Both the position numbers and the translations under genes were made by a program. Source: Christensenella sp. UBA7703 (GTDB lineage: Bacteria; Bacillota; Clostridia; Christensenellales; CAG-138). From it: 64,000 nucleotides of DNA. The notes under the pieces were generated by a model. The model saw only the letters and a list, made by a program, of their open reading frames with translations, was not told the origin of the DNA and ran no database searches. This document shows, in pieces, positions 17,539 through 25,643 of this stretch. Position 1 is the stretch's first letter; each line of letters begins with the position of its first letter. The DNA lies in the NCBI GenBank assembly GCA_002482505.1, contig DLGD01000037.1, positions 78,929 through 142,928 on the forward strand. The letters are read 5' to 3'.

Positions 17539-17568
17539 ATTCTATCATTGTGTGATTTGGCATGTCAA
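17539..17568 (-). promoter_or_regulatory. Promoter of the HTH-kinase operon
   Basis: On the minus strand a consensus TTGACA (17563-17568) is followed after 18 bases by TAGAAT (17539-17544). It lies about 30 bases before the start codon of the HTH gene. Confidence 0.6.
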
Positions 17569-17917
17569 CGTTTACCGATCGCTTTTCTGACAAAAGTGCG
17601 CAAAAAAGCATACCGCAAACTCGCTTTGCAGCTGCTGATCGGACAGTGCCTTGTCACATGCCTCAAACAATCCTACCATCGGGATCGGTCGAACGCACGA
17701 TGATGGAGTGAATCTGATTTTGAAGCGTTTTCATATACGGATTTCAAATAAACATACAAACATTATCAATTTCTCTTGCGTTCTTATCAAGGCGGATCAA
17801 GCTTTGCCGGTGTTCTTGCGCCGGGGCTTTCCGAACGGTAGCATGGTGATGTGGGATTGCGCATGTATGGTTGTTGGATGCGCAACCTCCTCAAAACTAT
17901 CCAAAGTGAGAAACGAT
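17569..17917. other. Intergenic stretch without a recognised gene
   Basis: About 350 bases between the divergent HTH-kinase operon and the amino-sugar kinase gene. It has AT-rich patches around 17735-17775 but no convincing promoter, RNA structure or coding frame that I can support. Frames extending upstream of 17918 lack ribosome binding sites and family similarity. Confidence 0.4.
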
Positions 17918-18982
17918 ATGCAAGACGTGTTACGGCAATTCCCGCTCGAAGGCGGGGTCATCTCCTGCGAGCCATACGGCAGCGGGCACATCAACGATAC
18001 TTACCGCGTGGAGACGGACAAGGGCGTTCTCTATATCCTCCAGCGGATCAACACGCATGTGTTTCCGAATGTGGACGGGCTGATGCACAACATCTCTTCG
18101 GTAACCGCGTTTTTAAGCGAGCGCGCAACGGACCCGAGAGAGGCCATGCACCTTGTGCGCACCGTCTCGGATGCGCCGTATTACAAGGACGCACAGGGTG
18201 GCTGCTGGCGCGTGTACGATTTTGTGACGGGCAGCGTCTGCCTGCAAAAGATCGAGCGTGCGCAGGATTTTTATGAAAGCGCCTATGCCTTTGGTAATTT
18301 TCAACAGATGATGGCGCAATTTCCTGCGGAAACGCTCTTTGAAACCATCCCGAACTTCCATAACACGCCCGATCGCTATCAAAAGCTCCAGCGTGCGATC
18401 GAAAGCGACCGCATGGGCCGCGTGAAAGAGGTTTCGGAGGAGATCGCCTTTGCGCGCTCTCTGGCGCAGGAGGTGGGCAGGCTGCACGCCCTGCGGGAGA
18501 GTGGCGCTCTGCCGACGCGCGTGACCCACAACGACACCAAGATCAACAACGTGTTGATGGACGAAGTTAGCGGCAAAGCGCTCTGCGTGATCGATCTGGA
18601 CACCGTTATGCCGGGGCTTGCCGCCTACGATTTCGGCGATTCCATCCGCTTTGGCGCGGCGACGGCGGCGGAGGACGAAGAGGACCTGAGCCGGATGCGG
18701 CTCAATGTCGATCTGTTTGAAACGTATACGCGCGGCTTCCTCGCCGCCTGCAAAAATCTGACTCCGCTGGAGCTGGAGACGCTCCCGCTCGGCGCGCTGA
18801 CGATGACGCAGGAATGCGGCGTCCGCTTTTTGACCGACTATCTGGAAGGCGACACGTATTTCAAAATCCATCGTCCGGATCACAACCTGATTCGCTGCCG
18901 GACGCAGTTTACTCTCGCGGCGGACATCAAGCGGCATCTGCCGAAGCTTGGCGAAATCGTCTCCGCCTGCGCGCGCGGCTGA
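17918..18982 (+). CDS. nahK: NahK-like N-acetylhexosamine 1-kinase (APH-fold phosphotransferase)
   Basis: Aminoglycoside-phosphotransferase-fold kinase of 354 residues, almost the length of bifidobacterial NahK (359). It carries YGSGHINDTY near the N-terminus, the catalytic THNDTKINNVL (HND at 204-206) and the Mg-binding VIDLDTVMPG (Asp226). NahK makes GlcNAc-1-P or GalNAc-1-P from the free sugar in lacto-N-biose and galacto-N-biose breakdown. Here no lacto-N-biose phosphorylase or UTP-transferase partner is adjacent. ATG 17918 has a weak AAAGTGAGAAA site; earlier starts add unconserved residues. Exact sugar not proven. Confidence 0.78.
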   Translation: MQDVLRQFPLEGGVISCEPYGSGHINDTYRVETDKGVLYILQRINTHVFPNVDGLMHNISSVTAFLSERATDPREAMHLVRTVSDAPYYKDAQGGCWRVYDFVTGSVCLQKIERAQDFYESAYAFGNFQQMMAQFPAETLFETIPNFHNTPDRYQKLQRAIESDRMGRVKEVSEEIAFARSLAQEVGRLHALRESGALPTRVTHNDTKINNVLMDEVSGKALCVIDLDTVMPGLAAYDFGDSIRFGAATAAEDEEDLSRMRLNVDLFETYTRGFLAACKNLTPLELETLPLGALTMTQECGVRFLTDYLEGDTYFKIHRPDHNLIRCRTQFTLAADIKRHLPKLGEIVSACARG

Positions 18983-19076
18983 TGTTTCGTCTGCACGGGC
19001 ATGGCGGGAAAGCACGGCATGGAGTATAATCAAACCGTCACCAAGAATGCGTTTTTTGCAGACAGGAGGCGGCAGG

Positions 19077-20243
19077 ATGATTCAAAATCTCAATAAATTT
19101 ACCTTTGCGGCATTCGGCGAAATCTTGCCGGAAGCGCAGCCCGTGCGTGAATTTTCGCTTTCTCCGGAGTGGGAAACGCAGAGCGTGCCGTTCTCTGCGG
19201 ACGAGGTCTGGGTCACGTGCGCAGAGGGAATGCCGACCGTGCTGGAGATCGAGAAGGGCACGGCGGCGCTCGCGGTCTCGCGCGAAGGGGAACCGCTGGA
19301 GTACTTTTATCTCGACAAACCTGTGCGATTGCATGCGGGTGTGCTGTTTGCCATCGTCCCGCGTGAAAGCTGCGTCCTGCGCCGCGCGATCCACAAAGAC
19401 GGCGCATGGGTTAGGCGGCATAGGCTGGAGGCGGCGACACTGCCGCTCTATATTAAAAACCGCATGGAAGCGCGCGCGATCTATACCCTCTTCTATCAGG
19501 AAAAGGAGAAAGGGTTTCTCTTCAAAGGCGAGGCGCATGACCTGCCGGAGCTGGTCTATGTGGACAAAGGTGCGCTGCACAACGTCGTCAACGGCACGGA
19601 TACGCTGCTCTCGCAGGGCGAGATGATGATCTACGGCCCGGGCATCTGGCACATGCAGTATGCGGACGCGGATGTGGAGGCAAGCTTCATCACCGTATCG
19701 TTCGATCTTTCCGGCGACGTTCCCGAAACGCTCTTCAACCGCAGGATTTCGCTTTCCGCCGAGACAGCCTCGCTGCTTCGCCGGATGCTGGAGGAACGGG
19801 AGAAAAACGAACCATACAGCGGAGATATCATTCTCAGCTCGCTGCAGATGCTGCTGCTTTCCGTGCTGCAAAACGGAGAAAAGGCGGAGCCGCGTCTCAA
19901 GACACCTGCTTCGCTCTATCATGAAAACGCGATCGTCAACACGGTGCTCAGTTTCGTCTCCGCGCACAGTACGGAGAAGCTTTCCGTGCCGTATGTCGCC
20001 AAACGCTGCAACGTCAGCGCCTCGCGGCTCACCGCGCTGTTTCAGCAGCGGCTTTCCATCACGCCCGCGGAATACATCCGCCGTGTGAAGCTGGAGGAGA
20101 GCAAGCAGCTCATCCGCGCAGGAGAGATGAATGTATCGCAGATTGCCGCGCACCTGAACTATTCGAGCGTGCAGCAGTTTTCGCGGCAGTTTAAGAGTAA
20201 GTTTGGCGTTTCGCCGAACGAATTTGCAAAATCAATCCGCTGA
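19077..20243 (+). CDS. AraC family transcriptional regulator
   Basis: Regulator of 388 residues. The C-terminal 100 residues are a double helix-turn-helix (YVAKRCNVSASRLTALFQQ; AEYIRRVKLEESKQLIRAG; IAAHLNYSSVQQFSRQFK). The middle (about 135-240) looks like a cupin sugar-sensing domain. The first about 120 residues are an additional beta-rich domain I cannot name, longer than in typical AraC proteins. ATG 19077 follows AGGAGG. A TATAAT box at 19025-19030 may drive it, though no -35 is clear. Probably controls the neighbouring sialoglycan genes. Confidence 0.87.
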   Translation: MIQNLNKFTFAAFGEILPEAQPVREFSLSPEWETQSVPFSADEVWVTCAEGMPTVLEIEKGTAALAVSREGEPLEYFYLDKPVRLHAGVLFAIVPRESCVLRRAIHKDGAWVRRHRLEAATLPLYIKNRMEARAIYTLFYQEKEKGFLFKGEAHDLPELVYVDKGALHNVVNGTDTLLSQGEMMIYGPGIWHMQYADADVEASFITVSFDLSGDVPETLFNRRISLSAETASLLRRMLEEREKNEPYSGDIILSSLQMLLLSVLQNGEKAEPRLKTPASLYHENAIVNTVLSFVSAHSTEKLSVPYVAKRCNVSASRLTALFQQRLSITPAEYIRRVKLEESKQLIRAGEMNVSQIAAHLNYSSVQQFSRQFKSKFGVSPNEFAKSIR

Positions 20244-20309
20244 ACGCGGGTCTGGGGAAAATAGGCGGATAGGGTCTGCATTTGTACAATCGAGAGGAAA
20301 ACAGAAGTT

Positions 20310-20780
20310 ATGGTCATCGACAGAATCGAACATGCGGCGCAGTATGCCGGCCTCGGCAAGGGAATTGCAACCGTACTCCACTGGTTTCAGAATTACAAAG
20401 ACGACGGGCGCGATTTGCCCGCAAAAACGGTGATTGACGGCGAACGGATCTTCATCAACGGCGTGAACTACACGAGCGAGGAGAAGCCGCAAGGGCAGCT
20501 GGAAGCACACAAGAAGTATATTGATGTGATGTATGTGGTCGAAGGCGAGGAAAAGTTCTTCTACAAACCCATTGCGGAGGTGTCTCAGATCACCATGCAG
20601 TATGACGCCCAGAAAGAATGTGCGTTGGCGGCAATCGATCCCGACGCGGCGCAGGTTCGCTTTTGCGCCGGACATTTCCTGCTTTTCTTTCCGCAGGACG
20701 GGCACCTCGCGGCGCAATTGTGGGACAAGCCAGTTAAGGTGCGCAAATTCATCGCAAAGGTCGCGGTAGAGACGCTCTAA
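20310..20780 (+). CDS. YhcH/YjgK/YiaL family protein
   Basis: Protein of 156 residues with the family hallmarks LEAHKKYIDVMYVVEGEE and HFLLFFPQDGHLAAQ, a cupin-like beta-sandwich that usually binds a metal through His/Glu. Members include E. coli YhcH in the nan sialic-acid operon and EbgC; a role in sugar anomer or epimer handling has been proposed. The ATG follows GAGAGGAAA. It lies between the AraC regulator and convergent sialidase-like gene, supporting a link to sialylated or amino sugars. Confidence 0.85.
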   Translation: MVIDRIEHAAQYAGLGKGIATVLHWFQNYKDDGRDLPAKTVIDGERIFINGVNYTSEEKPQGQLEAHKKYIDVMYVVEGEEKFFYKPIAEVSQITMQYDAQKECALAAIDPDAAQVRFCAGHFLLFFPQDGHLAAQLWDKPVKVRKFIAKVAVETL

Positions 20781-20799
20781 TACATAACGAAAGCAACAC

Positions 20800-20832
20800 A
20801 AAGCCCCGGCAAGCGAAGCTTGCCGGGGCTTT
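20800..20832. terminator. Bidirectional terminator between YhcH and sialidase-like genes
   Basis: A 15-bp perfect stem (20800-20814 with 20818-20832) closes a GAA loop, bounded by AAA and TTT. It serves both convergent genes. Confidence 0.8.
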
Positions 20833-20848
20833 TCGCGCGCGGTGCGCG

Positions 20849-21895
20849 TTATTTCGTGATCTCGACCACGAGGTGCTCAATCGCCGTGTGGCGGTGCATA
20901 TACACGATGTTGAGCCTGCCTTCCTTGTCCTTGCACATGGCGGGTTGGCATTTATTGCCCGGCGCGGAGGCAAGCTCCAGGATATTCTGCCAGGTTTTGC
21001 CCTCGTCGCGGCTCATCGCGAGCGTCAGCGGGCTGCGCTCGTGCCAGTCCGTCTCCGGCGTGTCGTTATACGCCATCAGGATGGTTTCGTCGTCCCAACT
21101 GATCACGTCGATCTTGGATTCGTTGTTGAGGATGCCGCTCGGCACGGGCTTTGTCCAGCTCTTGCCGCCATCGCGGCTTTCGCAGGTGTAGCTGGGCAGG
21201 CTGTGGTTTCCGGCGGAGCCCCAGCCGACGTTGCCCGGGCAGGTGCGCGAAAACAGGCGGATGACTCCGTCAGGGCGCAGGCACAGCGCGGGTTCGCGGA
21301 TCAGGTTGCCGTCTTCTGCAAAGAGGATCGGCCCCTGCTCAAACGTTTCGCCGTCGTCTGTGCTTATGTAGATGCGGATCGCGCCGAAGTATTTGTCCGG
21401 CAGCTCGCTGCTGGTGCAGGCGAACACGATGGTGCCATCCGGCAGCAACACGCTGTCGTTGCTCGCGTGCCCGCTGGTGATGTTCGCGGGATGGGATGGC
21501 AGCCAGGTGCGCCCGCCGTCCTGCGTTTTGCGCATCCAGAGCTCGTCTCTGCCGTTGCACCAGGTGGCAAAGTTTACCTCGGTATCGAGAAATTTTGCAA
21601 ACAGCAGCGTGATTTCACCTTTTTTGTTTTTAATCCAGATCGGGTCGTGACAGCAATAGCGGATGTCGCAACCCACTGCGTCGGGGTTGGACCATGCCGC
21701 GGCGCCGGGTTCGAGCACGGAGACCCAATCCTTGGCGTCTCGCCCCATCGGGTCGCCGTTCCATTGCAAAAAGCCGCCGTTCCAAACCGTGAGTAAGTTT
21801 CCGTTGTCCGCCATGGTCAGGCTCGGCATATGATAGCACTGCCGCTCGTCAAACCACTCGACAACCCATTTCCGATCGATGATCTTTGCTTGCAT
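20849..21895 (-). CDS. Sialidase-like BNR-repeat protein, apparently cytoplasmic
   Basis: Predicted six-bladed beta-propeller of 348 residues. Four Asp boxes are visible: TQDGGRTW (124-131), STDDGETF (178-185), SRDGGKSW (240-247) and SRDEGKTW (295-302). Exo-alpha-sialidases (GH33) share this fold, but a typical N-terminal FRIP motif is not obvious, so substrate is uncertain. There is no signal peptide, so it should act on imported oligosaccharide. ATG 21895 follows AAAGGAG. It is third and last of a three-gene minus-strand unit with a glycosidase-like protein and a sialate-esterase-like enzyme. Confidence 0.75.
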   Translation of the reverse strand: MQAKIIDRKWVVEWFDERQCYHMPSLTMADNGNLLTVWNGGFLQWNGDPMGRDAKDWVSVLEPGAAAWSNPDAVGCDIRYCCHDPIWIKNKKGEITLLFAKFLDTEVNFATWCNGRDELWMRKTQDGGRTWLPSHPANITSGHASNDSVLLPDGTIVFACTSSELPDKYFGAIRIYISTDDGETFEQGPILFAEDGNLIREPALCLRPDGVIRLFSRTCPGNVGWGSAGNHSLPSYTCESRDGGKSWTKPVPSGILNNESKIDVISWDDETILMAYNDTPETDWHERSPLTLAMSRDEGKTWQNILELASAPGNKCQPAMCKDKEGRLNIVYMHRHTAIEHLVVEITK

Positions 21896-21922
21896 ACGTT
21901 CTCCTTTATTTTGTAAAAACAG

Positions 21923-23968
21923 TTATTGTTCCAGCTTGCGCATCGTGATCAGCGCGCTCTCCATCGAATTGATTTGGATGGGAAGTACGCATCTGCCGTT
22001 TTTCGCCTGAATCGTAAATGCACGGGGTTCGCCGCGGCTGGGTAATACGCTGAGGGTATAAGTGCCGGTTGCCACGGGAAGACGGAGGCTAATACCGTCC
22101 GCCGCGTCCAGCGCGCCATTGACGAGATAGAGGTAGTCTGCCTCACCATCCGCAAATACATACGGCGCGAGATTTGGGCTGCTTTCGATCATCGGCACCG
22201 TCATGCACCCGCTTTGCGCCAGCACGTCCTGCAAGATCTCCTGCCGCACGTCGCTCATCAGCATCGGCGGAATCTCCTGCGGGCTACCGAGGCGGCCAAA
22301 GGGATAGACGAGTACACGGCTTTGCGAAACCACCTCGCAGGCGGCTCTGCGCTTGCGGAAGCTATCGAACAGCGCAGAGTATTCCGAACGCTGTGCTTCC
22401 GGCAGATACGCCACATCCAGCGCGTCCGCGCCGGAGATCACGCTGCTGGCTCGCGCGTTGGGGACCGTGGTATAGACTTTTCCGTTCGTGACCTGCTCAA
22501 ATGTGTAGGCTCCGCTGTTTTGCCGCATCCAGACGGCGCTTTGCACGCCAGCGAGATGCCCAAGACCGAGGGAGAGTAGCGTTTCCAGCGCGTCACCGTT
22601 GAGCAAAACAAAGTTGTTTGCAAAGAGCGTCTCGATCTGCGCCGTGGTGAGGTTGCGGAAATACTGCCCCGACACTGCGCAAACACCCTGCGCATCTTCC
22701 GGCGCGGTGCCGACGTACATCGGCACGCCCATCGCGGGCAGTACGCCCGCCCAGAAGACCTCCTCGGGATAGAGTTCCTCCATCCGCGCGCCGTCTTTTG
22801 TATGCACGGTATAACTCGCGCGTTCGTCGATCAGCACGCAAACACCCTTGCGCGGCTGGCGAAACGCGCCGCTCCCGTTCATCGCGTTGAGCACGGGCTT
22901 GACCTCGCGCAGCATCTGCTGATAACCGTCCGGCTCAATGATCCCGCGTCCGTTGAGGTCAAACAGGTCGATGGTCATGCCGGAAAGATTCAGCGCAAGA
23001 GAACTGAGTAACTGAAAGCGCGTGAACGTCCTGCTCTTGGAGAAACGCGAGTACGGGTAGTTTTCAAGCTCCGGATAGACGAGCGTCTCCGGCGCAAGCA
23101 AAGCGCGATTGACGAAGCTGACCATGTGGAACGCCTGCAGGTATTTCCAAGGCACAAGCTCCTGATAGGCGGGCAGATGGATGCGAGAAACAGGCGGATT
23201 GACCGCGCCGCTGAGCGCAGCGAGAAGCGCTTTCCAGTTTCGCCCTTCGGCGGAGTGCACATATGGCACACTGCTCATCAGCCCGATTTTGACTGCGGGA
23301 TCGACGGCGTGCACCGCCTGCTCGATGGCACTGGCTGCGCCTTCCAGCCCCGCGCGGCACTCGTCCAGCCAGATTTGGCGATAGGGCGAGGGATCGCCGG
23401 GGGCGAGAAGGCCCGCAACGAACGCTTCCCGCGTGAGGGGTTCGCCCGCACGCGCGGAAAAGCGGCGCATGTGTTCTTCACAGAAACAGCCGCCCCAGTG
23501 GAGCGGGTCGTGGTTGTGATAGCGAAAATCGTCCTCCACCCAGACCGTATCCGGCGAGAGGGAGGCATATCGCGCGTAGATACGCGCGATATAGGCGCGC
23601 CAGGCGTCGTCCAGCGGGCAGACGCAAAGCTCGGCCGCGTTCCCTTCAGGATCGACCATCGCGCGAAACGGCTGATCCGCGCGGAAGTGTTTGCCGAGGT
23701 CGGCGTGCATCAGCGAGTGCCAATGGTTGACCGAGAGCGTGATGCCGCGCCCGTCGAGCAGCGGCTTGATATGCTCAAGCAGCGCAAGCCAGGTGTCCTG
23801 CTCCCGTTCGTCTATGTGACCTGTGTTGATCTCCTCCACGTTGACGAACACCATCACGTCGTCCACGCGCGCTTCCTCGCAAAAAGAAAGCAGCTTTGGC
23901 AGCTCGATCTCGTCGTTAAACCCCGGGTCGCAACAGAAGCGGAAGCAATAGCGAAACGCGTCGGGCAT
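21923..23968 (-). CDS. Large glycoside-hydrolase-like protein of unassigned family
   Basis: Predicted 681 residues, no signal peptide. The first two thirds read like a (beta/alpha)8 barrel with acidic clusters such as VWVEDDFRYHNHDP and YPELENYPYSRF, and a WGGCFCEEHMRRF segment, reminiscent of GH42-like beta-galactosidases. A Rossmann-like middle and small beta-sandwich tail (TLSVLPSRGEPRAFTI) follow, also as in GH42. ATG 23968 is chosen because GGAGG precedes it by 5 bases; the frame could begin at TTG 23980. Between a sialidase-like and an esterase gene it likely cuts a host-glycan fragment. I do not recognise the family with certainty. Confidence 0.6.
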   Translation of the reverse strand: MPDAFRYCFRFCCDPGFNDEIELPKLLSFCEEARVDDVMVFVNVEEINTGHIDEREQDTWLALLEHIKPLLDGRGITLSVNHWHSLMHADLGKHFRADQPFRAMVDPEGNAAELCVCPLDDAWRAYIARIYARYASLSPDTVWVEDDFRYHNHDPLHWGGCFCEEHMRRFSARAGEPLTREAFVAGLLAPGDPSPYRQIWLDECRAGLEGAASAIEQAVHAVDPAVKIGLMSSVPYVHSAEGRNWKALLAALSGAVNPPVSRIHLPAYQELVPWKYLQAFHMVSFVNRALLAPETLVYPELENYPYSRFSKSRTFTRFQLLSSLALNLSGMTIDLFDLNGRGIIEPDGYQQMLREVKPVLNAMNGSGAFRQPRKGVCVLIDERASYTVHTKDGARMEELYPEEVFWAGVLPAMGVPMYVGTAPEDAQGVCAVSGQYFRNLTTAQIETLFANNFVLLNGDALETLLSLGLGHLAGVQSAVWMRQNSGAYTFEQVTNGKVYTTVPNARASSVISGADALDVAYLPEAQRSEYSALFDSFRKRRAACEVVSQSRVLVYPFGRLGSPQEIPPMLMSDVRQEILQDVLAQSGCMTVPMIESSPNLAPYVFADGEADYLYLVNGALDAADGISLRLPVATGTYTLSVLPSRGEPRAFTIQAKNGRCVLPIQINSMESALITMRKLEQ

Positions 23969-23994
23969 GAAATCCTCCAAAATGTGTGAATGTG

Positions 23995-25407
23995 TTATGC
24001 GTTCGTGATCGGCAGCGCGTAAAACGCCAGCATGGGGAAACGCATGCAGTCCCAGGGCACTACCTGCCCGGGGTTGCTGCGCCAGCTTCCGTGCAGCACC
24101 GCGTCAGGCAGCAGCGGACGATCAAAGCGCAACACAAGCGTATCGTTCTTTGTCTCATAGGAAACCAACTTGGCAAACCCTTGCTCGTCCTCCGCTTCAA
24201 ACGGCAGCAGCGAGGCGGGCGGGTCAAACGGGTTGATCCAGTTTTTGATTTCGTCGAAGCGCAGCTCCACGGTATCGGGCGCGAGCAAGACGGCCTTCGT
24301 GACCTCCGGTGCTTTCCAGTCGCGCTGTTTGCCATAGAGCGTGGACAAGGCGCATTTTGCCGCGCGCTCGCCGAGGGTGAGGTTGCCGCCCGCACCGTTG
24401 TGGATAAAATCGAACATCGCAACATCCTGCGTGGCAAGGGTGTAGACGTTTTTGAGACGGTACATCGCGTCCCGCTGCGCCTGCCGCACGATGCCCCACT
24501 GGCGGTCGAGCGCAAGATCGCACTCACAGAACTGGCGGTTGAGCTGGAAGGTGATCACCGGCAGCTCCGGCTGGTTTAGCGATGCGCGAACGGAAGCGAC
24601 GAAGTTGGAGAAGCGGGCGAGATAGGTCTCCGCGCTGTTCTCAAACCCTTCCGCCTCGCCTTGATACCAGAGCATCGCCCTGGGATGCAGGTCGTAGTCC
24701 GTAAACTGCTCAAGCATATTTTTCGTCAGCGCGCCGTTTTCCGCGGGGTTCCACCAGCGCAGAGGAGAGCCGCCGTAGGCGCTCATCACGAGTCCGATTG
24801 GATAGCCCAATGTGCGCTTGAGAATCTTTGCAAAGTGCAGCCACGGCGTGTGCCCGGGGTTGTGGTTTTCAAAGTGGCCAAGGTGGACGGAGCCCGTCGT
24901 TTCGCCCAGCGGATGCGCGGCAAGATCCCAGACACCACTATCGCGCAAGAGGCTCACGCCGATCTCCGGCGCGTCCTCAATCGGGTCCTTTGCCCGTCCT
25001 GCGGCGTTGCTTTGCCCCGCGATGACAAATACATCGCCCACGCCGACATGGTGCACCATGTCCCCGCGCGTGCAGGAGAGGCCGTCCCAACCTTCGTACT
25101 CCATATAGGTTTCGATGCGATACGGCCCACCCGCCGGAACCGCGTCGAAGACGATCTCCCAGCGCTGGTCGTCAAACACCCGGCAAAGCGACCAGGGCAC
25201 GATGTTTTCGCCGCTGGATTCGAGGGCGACACGTGCCTTCACCGTGACCTTGCCGCTGCTTACGGGCGAAAACCGGAGCGGAAGCTCCTGGCTTAAGTGG
25301 ATACGACGGCAGTTGCCATAGATGCGGATGCGCGCCGTACCGGATTCGTTTTGCTGAAAGATTTGCCACGGGGAAACCCCGCCGGTGATGGTGACGCCAA
25401 AGTCCAT
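23995..25407 (-). CDS. Sialate O-acetylesterase-like SGNH hydrolase
   Basis: Protein of 470 residues. The SGNH nucleophile block VIAGQSNAAGR has Ser133, and the WYQGE motif (247-251) is characteristic of the SASA/DUF303 sialate O-acetylesterase family; DFIHNGAGG is a plausible catalytic His region. A beta-sandwich N-terminus and C-terminus flank it. Such enzymes remove O-acetyl groups from sialic acid or xylan. No signal peptide is seen, unusual for periplasmic members but consistent with the cytoplasmic neighbours. First gene of the minus-strand trio, 26 bases ahead of the glycosidase-like gene. Confidence 0.82.
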   Translation of the reverse strand: MDFGVTITGGVSPWQIFQQNESGTARIRIYGNCRRIHLSQELPLRFSPVSSGKVTVKARVALESSGENIVPWSLCRVFDDQRWEIVFDAVPAGGPYRIETYMEYEGWDGLSCTRGDMVHHVGVGDVFVIAGQSNAAGRAKDPIEDAPEIGVSLLRDSGVWDLAAHPLGETTGSVHLGHFENHNPGHTPWLHFAKILKRTLGYPIGLVMSAYGGSPLRWWNPAENGALTKNMLEQFTDYDLHPRAMLWYQGEAEGFENSAETYLARFSNFVASVRASLNQPELPVITFQLNRQFCECDLALDRQWGIVRQAQRDAMYRLKNVYTLATQDVAMFDFIHNGAGGNLTLGERAAKCALSTLYGKQRDWKAPEVTKAVLLAPDTVELRFDEIKNWINPFDPPASLLPFEAEDEQGFAKLVSYETKNDTLVLRFDRPLLPDAVLHGSWRSNPGQVVPWDCMRFPMLAFYALPITNA

Positions 25408-25479
25408 TGTGTGTATACTTCCTTTCGCGAGAATGCGAAGTTTTATTGGTAACGATAAGAAAGTCGCTGCATTAGCTTG

Positions 25480-25488
25480 ATTATAGCA
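25480..25488 (-). promoter_or_regulatory. Extended -10 promoter of the esterase operon
   Basis: On the minus strand TGCTATAAT is a perfect extended -10 element; no clear -35. About 25 bases downstream, TTATTGGTAACGATAA (25443-25458) is an imperfect palindrome that could be an operator. Confidence 0.5.
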
Positions 25489-25556
25489 CTGTTTTCCTTG
25501 TTGGGCTGCCGTTCCGTCATGCCGGGGCGGCTGCCATGCTGCGGCATCCTGCCGGA

Positions 25557-25597
25557 AGAGAGAGCCTCCGCCCCAGTTTGGAGCGGAGGCTCTTCTT
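25557..25597. terminator. Hairpin terminator after the oligosaccharide-binding protein gene
   Basis: AGAGCCTCCGC (near 25561-25571) pairs with GCGGAGGCTCT (25582-25592) around a CCCAGTTTGGA loop. Flanks are AG-rich on the left and TCTTCTT on the right. It sits 47 bases beyond the binding-protein stop (minus). Confidence 0.6.
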
Positions 25598-25643
25598 GTG
25601 TGAGTGTGAGTTGTGAGTTAGGCCGTTCTAGCCGCTGTTTTGT

